Positions 1 through 6,763 of a stretch of 10,254 nucleotides of DNA are shown here, piece by piece; positions within the stretch are counted from its first letter, which is position 1; each line of letters begins with the position of its first letter. The stretch covers positions 1 through 10,254 of the forward strand of contig OMXX01000121.1 in NCBI GenBank assembly GCA_900315105.1, given 5' to 3'. The notes below the pieces were generated by a model, which had not been told where the DNA came from, did not search any database, and saw only the letters and a program-made list of their open reading frames with translations. Source of the DNA: an uncultured Prevotellaceae bacterium (GTDB lineage: Bacteria > Bacteroidota > Bacteroidia > Bacteroidales > Bacteroidaceae). The translations under genes were made by a program, and so were the position numbers.

Positions 1-1
1 C

Positions 2-373
2 AATATCTATACCATCAACGACTATTTCTTCATTGATTTCTCCCTGTACAATAAGACGAAAATCAAGTATGACATCGACGAGGTGCGGATCAAACTGACG
101 GACAAGAAGGAGGCAAAGGCGACGAACTCTCAGACCATTGAGTTGACTCCGGTGTATTCCCTGAACAGGGCAAAGAGCTTCAAGAAGGCTTATCGTAATG
201 TCATCGTCATCAACAAACTGACGTTTCCGAACGAGAAGGTACTGCGTCTGGAAATTTCGGAGGACCAAATATCCGGACGCGTAATTTACATCCCCATCGA
301 ATATGAGGATGTCCTGCATGCTGATTCGTTTGATGAGAAATTTCTGAACTTACTACCGTTTAACTTGAAATGA
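2..373 (+). CDS. traN: TraN conjugative transfer protein, C-terminal part (5' end outside window)
   Basis: The reading frame is open from base 2 to the TGA at 371-373, giving the last 123 residues of a protein that begins before the window. The GTG at 83 is an internal valine codon, because the frame stays open and protein-like upstream of it. The beta-rich C-terminus, with a stretch reading LTPVYSLNRAKSFKKAYRNV and the ending NLLPFNLK, fits the TraN (DUF4138) family of Bacteroidetes conjugative transposons. In CTnDOT-type elements TraN is considered part of the envelope-spanning mating apparatus. The call is strengthened by the neighbour: TraN is normally followed directly by TraO, as here, and the stop overlaps the traO start (ATGA). 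No signal peptide can be judged because the N-terminus is missing. Family recognition is from memory of sequence and gene order. Confidence 0.85.
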   Translation, partial: NIYTINDYFFIDFSLYNKTKIKYDIDEVRIKLTDKKEAKATNSQTIELTPVYSLNRAKSFKKAYRNVIVINKLTFPNEKVLRLEISEDQISGRVIYIPIEYEDVLHADSFDEKFLNLLPFNLK

Positions 374-876
374 GGGCTATGAGAAAGATATTTTTGACGG
401 GTTTGACACTACTAGGTGTCCTTACGGCGCATGCTGGGGACGGTGACCAATACGTGAACGTAAACAGTGGTTTCCTGTTCAATAGTACACTCAATGCCAC
501 GGTGGGCTATGAGCGCGAGCTGTCCTATTCCGATGCGCTGGAGCTGTTCGGAGAGGTTGGCGACCGCTGGCATCGTGATCCTGAGCGCGATGGTATCTAC
601 AATGATATGTTCAAGAAAGATTATTACTGGGGTGGCGGCATCCTCTACAAGCGGAACCTGAAGAGGTATAAGAACGCGACACTCAAACTGCGCTTCGGCC
701 CGGAGTGCGGTGCGCATACTGGAGATTATTTCTTTGCCGTGGAAGGGGGATTCGAACTGAACTACGTACTACCAAATAGGGTGCAGTTCTCCGTTATCCA
801 GAAGAACCAGGTGGGGTTTTTCCATGGAGACACCTTTCGAAACGGCCTGCTAATAGGCGTAAAGATTCCATTCTAA
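370..876 (+). CDS. traO: TraO conjugative transfer protein, secreted or outer-membrane
   Basis: A 168-residue protein with a signal peptide: basic start (MRAMRK), hydrophobic core at about 7-19, and a probable cleavage site after A20-H21-A22. The mature part is rich in alternating beta-strand patterns and aromatic residues and ends in Phe (GVKIPF), as outer-membrane beta-barrel-like proteins often do. This matches the TraO family of CTnDOT-like elements, which follows TraN in the transfer operon and is thought to belong to the outer part of the transfer channel. The ATG at 370 is chosen because it overlaps the traN stop (ATGA), suggesting translational coupling. A second ATG at 379 would also leave a good signal peptide (MRKIFLTG) and cannot be excluded. 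It appears full length, perhaps slightly shorter than the CTnDOT protein. In CTnDOT the next genes are traP and traQ; here a coupling protein follows. Confidence 0.85.
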   Translation: MRAMRKIFLTGLTLLGVLTAHAGDGDQYVNVNSGFLFNSTLNATVGYERELSYSDALELFGEVGDRWHRDPERDGIYNDMFKKDYYWGGGILYKRNLKRYKNATLKLRFGPECGAHTGDYFFAVEGGFELNYVLPNRVQFSVIQKNQVGFFHGDTFRNGLLIGVKIPF

Positions 877-893
877 CTTCATTTCTATGCTTC

Positions 894-933
894 ATGAGAG
901 GACTGTCATGGGCACTCCCGTGGCAGCCCTCAT
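894..933 (+). other. Strong imperfect stem-loop between traO and the coupling gene
   Basis: In the gap between traO and the coupling protein gene, bases 894-912 fold onto 917-933. This gives 17 pairs, two of them G-U, with bulged A at 899 and 902 and a 4-base loop CACT (913-916). The outer arms are ATGAG and CTCAT, and the top stem is GGG/CCC. It is GC-richer than its surroundings and is followed by CATAACTG rather than a T-run, so it is not a typical intrinsic terminator. It could be an mRNA-processing or stability element setting relative expression within the tra operon, or a remnant of a rearrangement at this junction. The pairing is seen directly; the function is inferred. Confidence 0.55.
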
Positions 934-947
934 AACTGTTCAAGACG

Positions 948-3266
948 ATGGCGACAGAAGAGACCAAGGAGCAGCAACAGATGTATAACCTGTTCAGGAG
1001 CTGCATATATATATTCCTGATTGTGGAACTAGTGATGAACTTGCCTATCACAGCAGACAGCAAGGTGACGGCGTTCATCCTGGAACTGATTGGACGGTTT
1101 CAGGTGTTCAACAGCGTACTCTCATGCAAGGTGATTGAGCTGATTTGTATCGGGGTGACATGCATCGGTACCAGGGCGAAAAAGAGCCTGAAGTTTAATC
1201 TGAAGACAATGGTACTATATCCCATCATAGCAGGATTCACGATGATTATCATATGTATGGCTGTCCATCATGGCACATGGGGCGGCACCCTCGCTGGATT
1301 CCCTGCGAACAGGGTGCTCTATGCGCTGACATCCATCATCGGAACGATGCTGGTACATCAGGGATTGGATGGTATCGCACGGTATTATAACTACAAGCTG
1401 GGTGATGACCGGTTTAACTTCGAGAACGAGTCGTTCGAGCAGTCAGAGGAGAAGAACGAGAACGAGTACTCGGTGAACATTCCAATGGTATACTACTTCA
1501 ACAAGAGGATGCGGAAGGGATGGATCAACATCATTAATCCCTTTCGTGGGACAATCGTGTTGGGTACGCCTGGATCCGGAAAATCCTTTGGCATCATAGA
1601 TCCGTTCATCCGCCAGCATGCGGCCAAGGGGTTTGCCATGATGGTGTATGATTATAAGTTCCCAACTTTAGCGAAGAATCTGTTTTACCAGTATTGCAAA
1701 AACAAGAGATACGGGCATCTGCCAGAGAACTGCGCCTTCAACATCGTGAACTTCACGGACGTGGAATACTCGAATCGTATCAATCCGATTCAGCGGAAAT
1801 ACATACCAGATCTGGCAGGAGCCTCGGAAACGGCAGCGACTCTGCTCTCATCTCTGAATAAGGGGGGTGACAAGAAAGGCGGTTCGGAGGCTTTCTTCCA
1901 GAACTCAGCAGAGAACTTCCTGGCTTCGATTATCTATTTCTTTGTCAACTTCCACCCTACAGGGTTCAAAAACGGCAGGAAACTGAATAGGTTCGTACTT
2001 TGGGATGGTAAGAAACTTCGCCTTGTCATCAGAAACTGGACGGATTATCAGGCTATAGATGCAGGAGGAAAGGTGGTACTGGATTTTGTTGACAACAATA
2101 GTCGAAATGTATCTACTGACGATGACGGGATGTTTGTTGACCTGAATGGCTTCAGTTATACGGACATGAGAGGAAATCTGGTCATCATACAGAAATCATG
2201 GTACGAGGATGATGAAGGAAACGTAGTGACTCCAGACACTATCACTGGGGAATATTCGGACATGCCCCATGTGCTTTCCTTCCTGGGCCGGTCGTATGGA
2301 GAGGTCTTTGACATTCTCATGCAGGATGAGAAAATTATGTCTCTCATGGCGCCGTTCCAGTCGGCATGGCAGAATAAGGCTATGGACCAGCTGGAAGGTA
2401 TGGTGGGAACTCTTCGCGTGAATGCTGCGCGTCTGGTATCTCCTGAAGCCTACTGGGTATTTACTGGAGATGACTTCGACCTAAAGATTTCCGACAGGGA
2501 GCATCCCTCGTATCTGGTCATTGCCAATGACCCAGAGAAAGAACAGGTGATTGGCTCATTGAACGCTCTGATCCTAAATCGTCTGGTGACTCGTGTCAAC
2601 AGCAAGGGGAACCTTCCTGTTTCTATCATCGTCGATGAGTTGCCGACACTTTACTTCCACAAGATAGACCGTCTGATAGGCACGGCCCGCTCAAATAAGG
2701 TGGCGGTTACTCTGGGATTCCAAGAACTGCCGCAGCTTGAAGCTGACTACGGAAAGAATGGCATGCAGAAAATCATTACCACTTGTGGTAATATCTTTAT
2801 GGGGGCTGCACGTAACAAGGAAACATTGGAATGGGCACAAAATGATGTGTTCGGAAAGGCTAAGCAGACTTCCAAATCCATCACCATCAATGACCAGAAA
2901 GTTTCAACCTCAATCTCTGAGAAGATGGACTATCTTGTACCTGCAGCTAAGATTGCTGATATGGCGACAGGATGGCTGGCCGGACAGGCTGCCCGTGACT
3001 TTACGCCGACGGACATGAACGCCCTAAATGGTATCAACATCGAGGAGTCGGAAGAGTTTAAGACGACGAAATACTTCTGCAAGACGAACTTCGACATGGA
3101 GCGGATCAAACAGGAGGAATTGTTCTATGTCGAACTACCGAAGATTTATTCATTTGCATCTGAGAAAGAGAAGGAGATTATGCTGAACCGCAATTTTAAA
3201 CGTGTTAATGAAGAGATAGACCAAATGATATCGGAGCTTCTTGGGAAAAGTAGCAAGAACGAATAG
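948..3266 (+). CDS. mobC: Type IV coupling protein (TraG/VirD4-type, Bacteroidetes MobC), conjugative DNA-transfer ATPase
   Basis: A 772-residue inner-membrane ATPase that would bring the relaxase-DNA complex to the type IV secretion channel. The N-terminus (about 12-140) holds several hydrophobic segments, roughly 12-32, 62-77, 86-106 and 122-140, consistent with the YWFCY membrane domain of Bacteroidetes coupling proteins. The motor domain has a clear Walker A, GTPGSGKS at 206-213, and Walker B, VSIIVDE at 558-564. These are followed by typical family stretches: ELPTLYFHKIDRLIGTARSN (564-583), then LGFQELPQLEADYGKNGMQK (589-608), and the TGW...ARDFTP region (674-687). Residues about 340-435 look like an insertion relative to the usual family of roughly 670 residues. 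The gene lies 71 bases after traO in the same direction, with ATG at 948 and no obvious Shine-Dalgarno, normal for Bacteroidetes. Both nucleotide motifs are intact, so it is probably functional. 'MobC' follows Bacteroides naming; other annotations say TraG. Confidence 0.93.
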   Translation: MATEETKEQQQMYNLFRSCIYIFLIVELVMNLPITADSKVTAFILELIGRFQVFNSVLSCKVIELICIGVTCIGTRAKKSLKFNLKTMVLYPIIAGFTMIIICMAVHHGTWGGTLAGFPANRVLYALTSIIGTMLVHQGLDGIARYYNYKLGDDRFNFENESFEQSEEKNENEYSVNIPMVYYFNKRMRKGWINIINPFRGTIVLGTPGSGKSFGIIDPFIRQHAAKGFAMMVYDYKFPTLAKNLFYQYCKNKRYGHLPENCAFNIVNFTDVEYSNRINPIQRKYIPDLAGASETAATLLSSLNKGGDKKGGSEAFFQNSAENFLASIIYFFVNFHPTGFKNGRKLNRFVLWDGKKLRLVIRNWTDYQAIDAGGKVVLDFVDNNSRNVSTDDDGMFVDLNGFSYTDMRGNLVIIQKSWYEDDEGNVVTPDTITGEYSDMPHVLSFLGRSYGEVFDILMQDEKIMSLMAPFQSAWQNKAMDQLEGMVGTLRVNAARLVSPEAYWVFTGDDFDLKISDREHPSYLVIANDPEKEQVIGSLNALILNRLVTRVNSKGNLPVSIIVDELPTLYFHKIDRLIGTARSNKVAVTLGFQELPQLEADYGKNGMQKIITTCGNIFMGAARNKETLEWAQNDVFGKAKQTSKSITINDQKVSTSISEKMDYLVPAAKIADMATGWLAGQAARDFTPTDMNALNGINIEESEEFKTTKYFCKTNFDMERIKQEELFYVELPKIYSFASEKEKEIMLNRNFKRVNEEIDQMISELLGKSSKNE

Positions 3267-3375
3267 ACAAACTGAAAGTATAGCAAGATGCAAAAATGTG
3301 ATTTGGGAGATAAAAAAGTTCAATAAGATTAATTCAGTTAATAACGTTTTACATTATTCTAAAGAGGAAAAGGAT

Positions 3376-3397
3376 GCTTTTGTCTTGTGATAAAAGC
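3376..3397 (-). terminator. Candidate second terminator hairpin for the minus-strand nuclease gene
   Basis: GCTTTTGTC (3376-3384) pairs with GATAAAAGC (3389-3397) around a 4-base loop TTGT: nine pairs, one of them G-U on the plus strand. Read on the minus strand, the hairpin is followed by a T-rich stretch (ATCCTTTTCCTC), so it could back up termination of the gene ending at 3423. On the plus strand no T-run follows. It lies in the convergent gap, where terminators are expected. Confidence 0.4.
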
Positions 3398-3405
3398 CCA
3401 ATTAA

Positions 3406-3444
3406 GAAAATGGAAAGGTGGATCACCTCCACCTTTCTATTTTC
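3406..3444. terminator. Long stem-loop, probable bidirectional terminator overlapping the end of the nuclease gene
   Basis: Bases 3406-3422 pair with 3428-3444 as a 17-pair stem, all Watson-Crick except G3412 with T3438. The loop is 5 bases, TCACC (3423-3427). The outer stem is A-rich on the left and T-rich on the right, so a T-rich tract leaves the hairpin in both directions (TTTTCTCTTT on plus, TTTTCTTAATT on minus). It sits between the converging coupling-protein and nuclease genes and could stop transcription from both. One arm encodes the last residues of the minus-strand protein, and its TGA stop lies in the loop. Confidence 0.7.
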
Positions 3445-5498
3445 TCTTTAAACTTAATGAAATTCTCTTTCTTTATATCATTTTCTATGAAATAGTCTAT
3501 ATCTCCAGTAACTAACTCATACCAGCTTTTGTTGCTGGAAAATGGTATGACTTTGTCTTTTGGAATTCTTTTAACGAGTTTATATGCCTTATTTATTTCT
3601 CCTTTGCAGACTAATGCATTGCAATAGTTCCCAATATTAAATGGACTGTTTTTTTCTACAGTCGGCATGTTCTCGTAGATAATCTCCACATATTCTGCCC
3701 CACCTTTAGTTAATAATTCCCACATTGTATTTATTCCAAACGTTGCTTTAGGTTTGAAACAATCAAAACTGCTTCCACCTTGAATGTGGAAGGATTTAAA
3801 AGTACGCAATTCTGACCTGTTTAGGCAAAAAGCAGAGAAATAAGAAATAGACGAGTATCCAATAACATTTTCATAAATCCATGGGAAACACTGAGATATC
3901 AAATCTAAATCGGAGAATTTTTTCCTGTTTTCAGGATTGTCGTATGCTTGCATCCATGGCGTAAGATAAAGGAGAGTCCTAGAAGACTCAAAACCGTCGT
4001 TATTGCGGTAGTCTATGTGAATGGGGCGGCAATGAATCATATTATCATATATGAATTTATCAAAATTTTCTCCTGTATAAATTCTACTTATTTCTTCCTT
4101 ATTGCAAAAGCTGTCAATTTGAGACAGAGGAAGAAAATACTTTTTCATTTCGACAGAATCAACAAACTCAATTCCATATTCATTATCTTTCCACTTGAAT
4201 TCTGGGGGAAACACCTTCATGATAACAAATTCATATCCATCATTATTCCGTTTGACTATGGTATAATTCCCATGATCGAAACTTTTTTTCAACTTTTTTT
4301 CTAAACTTTTATCGTAAGTAAGAATATCCAAGTCTGGCTTTATGAAATCAAATTGCTCAGGAATAACATAATCTTCATAAATTTGCAGACTTTTAGATTC
4401 GTTCAAAACTTTTTCTATTTTAAGGTAATTCTCTCTGACGCAGGCTTTCTCCATCTCAATGGCTTCTTCATATGACCATCTATTAGTGTCTTTCAATTTC
4501 AATTCAGTTGAGAATCTTTTATCATCAGTATAATATGATAGAATATTAAGAATTACATCTCTTACATATTCAATATCATTTACAATTTGCTCCTCACTAA
4601 ATCGAATAACAAACCATCCATTTTCTTGCAAATATTTATTCCTCAGTTCATCTGAGCATCCAATATAATGAATGGGTTTTCTTGAAACGATATCATATGG
4701 CTCATCTATCTCAATATCAAAATAAACATTCTTTTCACGCCAGACTAAGGCAATATCAGGCTTATACCCATAGTTCCTGTTTTTAATAGGAATTGTTATA
4801 TTTTGTAGTATCTTTATTTCGGAATACTTCTCAAAAAAATTATGTAATGCATGAAAAAGTATTGGTTCCGTAACGCCGCCAGTTGTACCGCTAAAGATGT
4901 TATATCCTAATATATCAGTGCCAGTTTGAGGAACAAATAAAGAATGGTATTTGTTGGGAATGGAATAAATTATATTCTGTTCTCCGCAAGTAACCGTTCC
5001 CACAATGCTAAATACAACGGATTCATTTTTCTTTAAAGAAACTCGTTTTCCCAAATTAGGCTTGTTAGGAAGAATGATATTCCCTTCATTTGCAGGTAAT
5101 TGCCATTGTTTTTCAGAAGACTGACGTTTTTCAATAGTTGAATATGCCCTTTCCCCGTTATTCAGAATGCTTCTTTCTTTTATGATATATGGTTGTGGCG
5201 AATGATGGATTTCAACTCCAAAGTCACGCACTTCATTTTTAATGAGTTTCGAAGATGCACGAAATGAAATGACGTTTTTGGGAGGCAATAGGCAAAGATC
5301 CTTTTTAGCTAGATTATAATACCTACGCTCTTTTTGTTTTTTTACAAAAAGCCTTCCAAACCCCTTTATGTAAATATCATCTTCCTCAATGAGGCTTTCT
5401 TTTACTATATCTATAAAATTGATTAAAAAGGATCGAGATTTTTCTATGCTCAAACCTGCATTTTTGCTTATTTGTTTTATTAAGTCAGTTTTTCTCAT
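3423..5498 (-). CDS. HU/IHF-like domain fused to a probable PD-(D/E)XK nuclease, with large C-terminal region
   Basis: A 691-residue protein, not recognised as a named family. Residues 1-90 align in register with bacterial HU: the MRKTDLIKQI start, G46-F47-G48, and F79-R80-A81. HU's arm-tip proline (P63) is Leu here and the RNP motif is YNL. Residues about 130-200 form a beta-rich linker. Residues about 205-320 look like a Vsr/DUF559-type PD-(D/E)XK core: E211 in a first helix, P247-D248, then D261-I-E263-I-D265, then D283-x-x-R286 and L290, with NGWFVIRF at 293-300. Such folds cut DNA or RNA. Residues 320-691 are unrecognised; about 620-645 resembles a TPR-like helical pair. There are no signal or membrane segments, so it is probably cytoplasmic. 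It is AT-richer than the tra genes and transcribed against them, which suggests acquired cargo. A defence or inter-element competition role is an inference. The HU call is firm; the nuclease call is moderate. Confidence 0.72.
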   Translation of the reverse strand: MRKTDLIKQISKNAGLSIEKSRSFLINFIDIVKESLIEEDDIYIKGFGRLFVKKQKERRYYNLAKKDLCLLPPKNVISFRASSKLIKNEVRDFGVEIHHSPQPYIIKERSILNNGERAYSTIEKRQSSEKQWQLPANEGNIILPNKPNLGKRVSLKKNESVVFSIVGTVTCGEQNIIYSIPNKYHSLFVPQTGTDILGYNIFSGTTGGVTEPILFHALHNFFEKYSEIKILQNITIPIKNRNYGYKPDIALVWREKNVYFDIEIDEPYDIVSRKPIHYIGCSDELRNKYLQENGWFVIRFSEEQIVNDIEYVRDVILNILSYYTDDKRFSTELKLKDTNRWSYEEAIEMEKACVRENYLKIEKVLNESKSLQIYEDYVIPEQFDFIKPDLDILTYDKSLEKKLKKSFDHGNYTIVKRNNDGYEFVIMKVFPPEFKWKDNEYGIEFVDSVEMKKYFLPLSQIDSFCNKEEISRIYTGENFDKFIYDNMIHCRPIHIDYRNNDGFESSRTLLYLTPWMQAYDNPENRKKFSDLDLISQCFPWIYENVIGYSSISYFSAFCLNRSELRTFKSFHIQGGSSFDCFKPKATFGINTMWELLTKGGAEYVEIIYENMPTVEKNSPFNIGNYCNALVCKGEINKAYKLVKRIPKDKVIPFSSNKSWYELVTGDIDYFIENDIKKENFIKFKEKIERWR

Positions 5499-5524
5499 GA
5501 TAGCATAAATTATTGTTTGTTATA

Positions 5525-5532
5525 CAAAGGTA
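5525..5532 (-). promoter_or_regulatory. Candidate Bacteroidetes -7 promoter element for the HU-nuclease gene
   Basis: On the minus strand the bases read TACCTTTG, an exact match to the -7 consensus TAnnTTTG of the Bacteroidetes primary sigma factor. It lies 26 bases upstream of the ATG at 5498, implying a short leader. No good TTTG -33 element is visible at the usual spacing, so the promoter may be weak or regulated. Confidence 0.5.
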
Positions 5533-5628
5533 CATAATTCTTTCTGTTTTTATAGTTACTTAAAGACAGTTTAACTTCATGCGACATTTTTTTTGAATAA
5601 TTATGATATTAAAAACATTGTTTATAAT

Positions 5629-5644
5629 GGACGCTTCCGTGTCC
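5629..5644. other. Small hairpin in the divergent promoter region, possible operator
   Basis: GGACGC (5629-5634) faces GTGTCC (5639-5644) across a TTCC loop: six pairs including one G-U, extendable by T5628-A5645. As DNA it is a near-palindrome of GC-rich bases in an AT-rich gap. It could be a binding site for the adjacent XRE-type regulator, but it is short enough to be chance. Confidence 0.25.
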
Positions 5645-5819
5645 AATTTGAAATACATAATAATATAGCTGCAACCGCGTCAAGTGATAGGACATATAAT
5701 ATCTGTTTTTAATTCATAGTTTCTCTTTGTGTTCATAAGATTTATTACAATCATAAGTAATTTGCCATAATATTTAATAAAAATGTGATATAATAGCGCA
5801 GAATTTGAGAATAAAATTG

Positions 5820-5827
5820 TATTTTTG
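5820..5827 (+). promoter_or_regulatory. Candidate Bacteroidetes -7 promoter element for the XRE regulator operon
   Basis: TATTTTTG matches TAnnTTTG exactly and sits 23 bases before the ATG at 5851, giving a very short leader. A TTTG at 5804-5807 is too close to be a standard -33 element. The position supports 5851 as the start of the regulator and a transcription unit running to 7434. Confidence 0.5.
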
Positions 5828-5850
5828 CATCAATTATTATATACGAAAAG

Positions 5851-6237
5851 ATGAACGAGCGTTTAAAGACTGTTGACATGAAGGAACTAGGCAGGCGATT
5901 CAAGCTGATTCGTCAGCACCTTGGTTTGACTCAAACGGAAGTGGCAAATCAGCTTGAAACTTCCCAACTCATGGTATATCGTATAGAAAAAGGTGAAAGC
6001 ATTCTGTCACCTCTTCTGCTATCAACCATCCTTTTCTATTCTCAATCTGTTTCCCTTGAAGCTTTGTTCGCAAAGAACTTTGACATTGAGGATGAAAACG
6101 TCTTTGACAAAAAGTATGCATTAAACAGCATCGTAAAGGCGAAACTAAATCTTTTACGGAATGAAGTGATAAATCAACTGTCAACTACACAGAAAGAAAT
6201 CGAAGAACAGCTGGATGCTGCCAGTGAACTATTGTAA
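5851..6237 (+). CDS. XRE/Cro-family helix-turn-helix regulator
   Basis: A 128-residue cytoplasmic DNA-binding protein. Residues about 11-70 form an HTH_3 domain: FKLIRQHLGLTQTEVANQL precedes the recognition helix region TSQLMVYRIEKGES (37-50), with the typical L-T-Q...V-A and R-I-E-K-G-E pattern. The C-terminal part (about 86-128) is predicted helical, with regularly spaced Leu/Ile and many charged residues, and may be a dimerising coiled coil. ATG 5851 is chosen because it lies just downstream of a -7 element; a second ATG at 5878 would trim nine residues ahead of the HTH. It heads a plus-strand run with the unknown gene at 6368 and traX, and it faces the HU-nuclease gene, so it may regulate itself and that neighbour. 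The target is not visible in the sequence. It is not paired with a recognisable toxin. Confidence 0.85.
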   Translation: MNERLKTVDMKELGRRFKLIRQHLGLTQTEVANQLETSQLMVYRIEKGESILSPLLLSTILFYSQSVSLEALFAKNFDIEDENVFDKKYALNSIVKAKLNLLRNEVINQLSTTQKEIEEQLDAASELL

Positions 6238-6367
6238 ATAAGACATACAGAATAAAAACTACAATTCAATTATAAAACAATTGTCAGGTCCGAGTGCTGA
6301 AATCTGGAAAATTTCTACTATCGAAAGGACTTGTCCTGTTCCTGACCTGCTGATAAGACGGCTAAAA

Positions 6368-6763
6368 ATGAAATCTATCTTGCCTATTGCCAGTCATGAC
6401 TTGGCGACCAAGGTGAAAGAACTTGGTTTTCGTGAGCCTGTATTCGCCAAATACAGGAATGGTGTCCTTTGTGATGAGGGGAACTCAACTTATGCGGATT
6501 ATAACGGCCAGAAAGACTCCGATATAGTCTCGGCTCCCTCCTTACAGGAAATCCAGATTTGGCTTAGCAGAAGAAAGAGGATGGACGTCTTGGTATATAG
6601 GGACGTATTCTTTGGCGATGTTGGTAACTATTATGCTGTTATCATCAGAAGAAAGGACGGACTAATTCGTGAATCGAAAAGAGTTGTTTCCTCGAATCTT
6701 GCACTTGAAGCCGGAATCAAGGCGGCTGTGAGCCTGTTGTGCAAGAAAAGGAAACACAAATGA
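6368..6763 (+). CDS. Small hypothetical protein of a type common in Bacteroidetes mobile elements and phages
   Basis: A 131-residue protein of unknown function. The frame is open without an ATG back to 6242, and a TTG at 6281 could add 29 residues. ATG 6368 is preferred because the resulting N-terminus (MKSILPIASHDLATKVKELG) starts with a helix followed by FREPVFAKY, as I recall for similar small proteins (variants of 'LKE.GF.EPC...Y') in Bacteroidetes phages and conjugative elements. A middle segment, APSLQEIQIWLSRRKRM (56-72), also fits that pattern: AP, then a helix with Trp, then a beta segment (VLVYRDVFF). The C-terminus is basic (KKRKHK). There are no signal peptide or membrane segments. 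It overlaps traX by ATGA at 6760-6763, so the two are likely translated together. The 130 bases before it, after the regulator's stop, hold no recognised gene. Confidence 0.65.
   Translation: MKSILPIASHDLATKVKELGFREPVFAKYRNGVLCDEGNSTYADYNGQKDSDIVSAPSLQEIQIWLSRRKRMDVLVYRDVFFGDVGNYYAVIIRRKDGLIRESKRVVSSNLALEAGIKAAVSLLCKKRKHK

Larger units (their letters stand above)
5499..5850. other. AT-rich divergent intergenic region (352 bases) with promoters facing both ways
   Basis: This gap separates the minus-strand HU-nuclease gene from the plus-strand XRE regulator. It is strongly AT-rich, has no convincing coding frame, and carries one Bacteroidetes-type -7 element at each edge plus a small hairpin near the middle (5629-5644). 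A divergent layout with a regulator on one side often means the regulator controls both genes, but no clear repeated operator was found. The remaining bases show nothing recognisable. Confidence 0.6.

Noticed and set aside
412..717. Minus-strand open frame under traO
   Set aside because: It is the antisense shadow of traO, which has a clear signal peptide and family match; no promoter or domain supports the opposite frame.
3948..4304. Plus-strand open frame inside the HU-nuclease gene
   Set aside because: Antisense to a long, well-supported coding region and without recognisable domains.
5789..5794. TATAAT resembling a sigma-70 -10 box upstream of the regulator
   Set aside because: The nearest TTGCCA is 21 bases away, and Bacteroidetes use TAnnTTTG; an exact match to that lies closer to the gene.
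6285..6349. Inverted CAGGTC (6285-6290) and GACCTG (6344-6349) before the small unknown gene
   Set aside because: Only six pairs with a 53-base spacer; expected by chance.
6281..6367. TTG start at 6281 adding 29 residues to the small unknown protein
   Set aside because: The added residues look unlike a protein N-terminus, while ATG 6368 gives a start typical of similar proteins.
6739..6759. GTG start at 6739 for TraX
   Set aside because: ATG 6760 overlaps the preceding stop (ATGA) and the transmembrane pattern begins after it.
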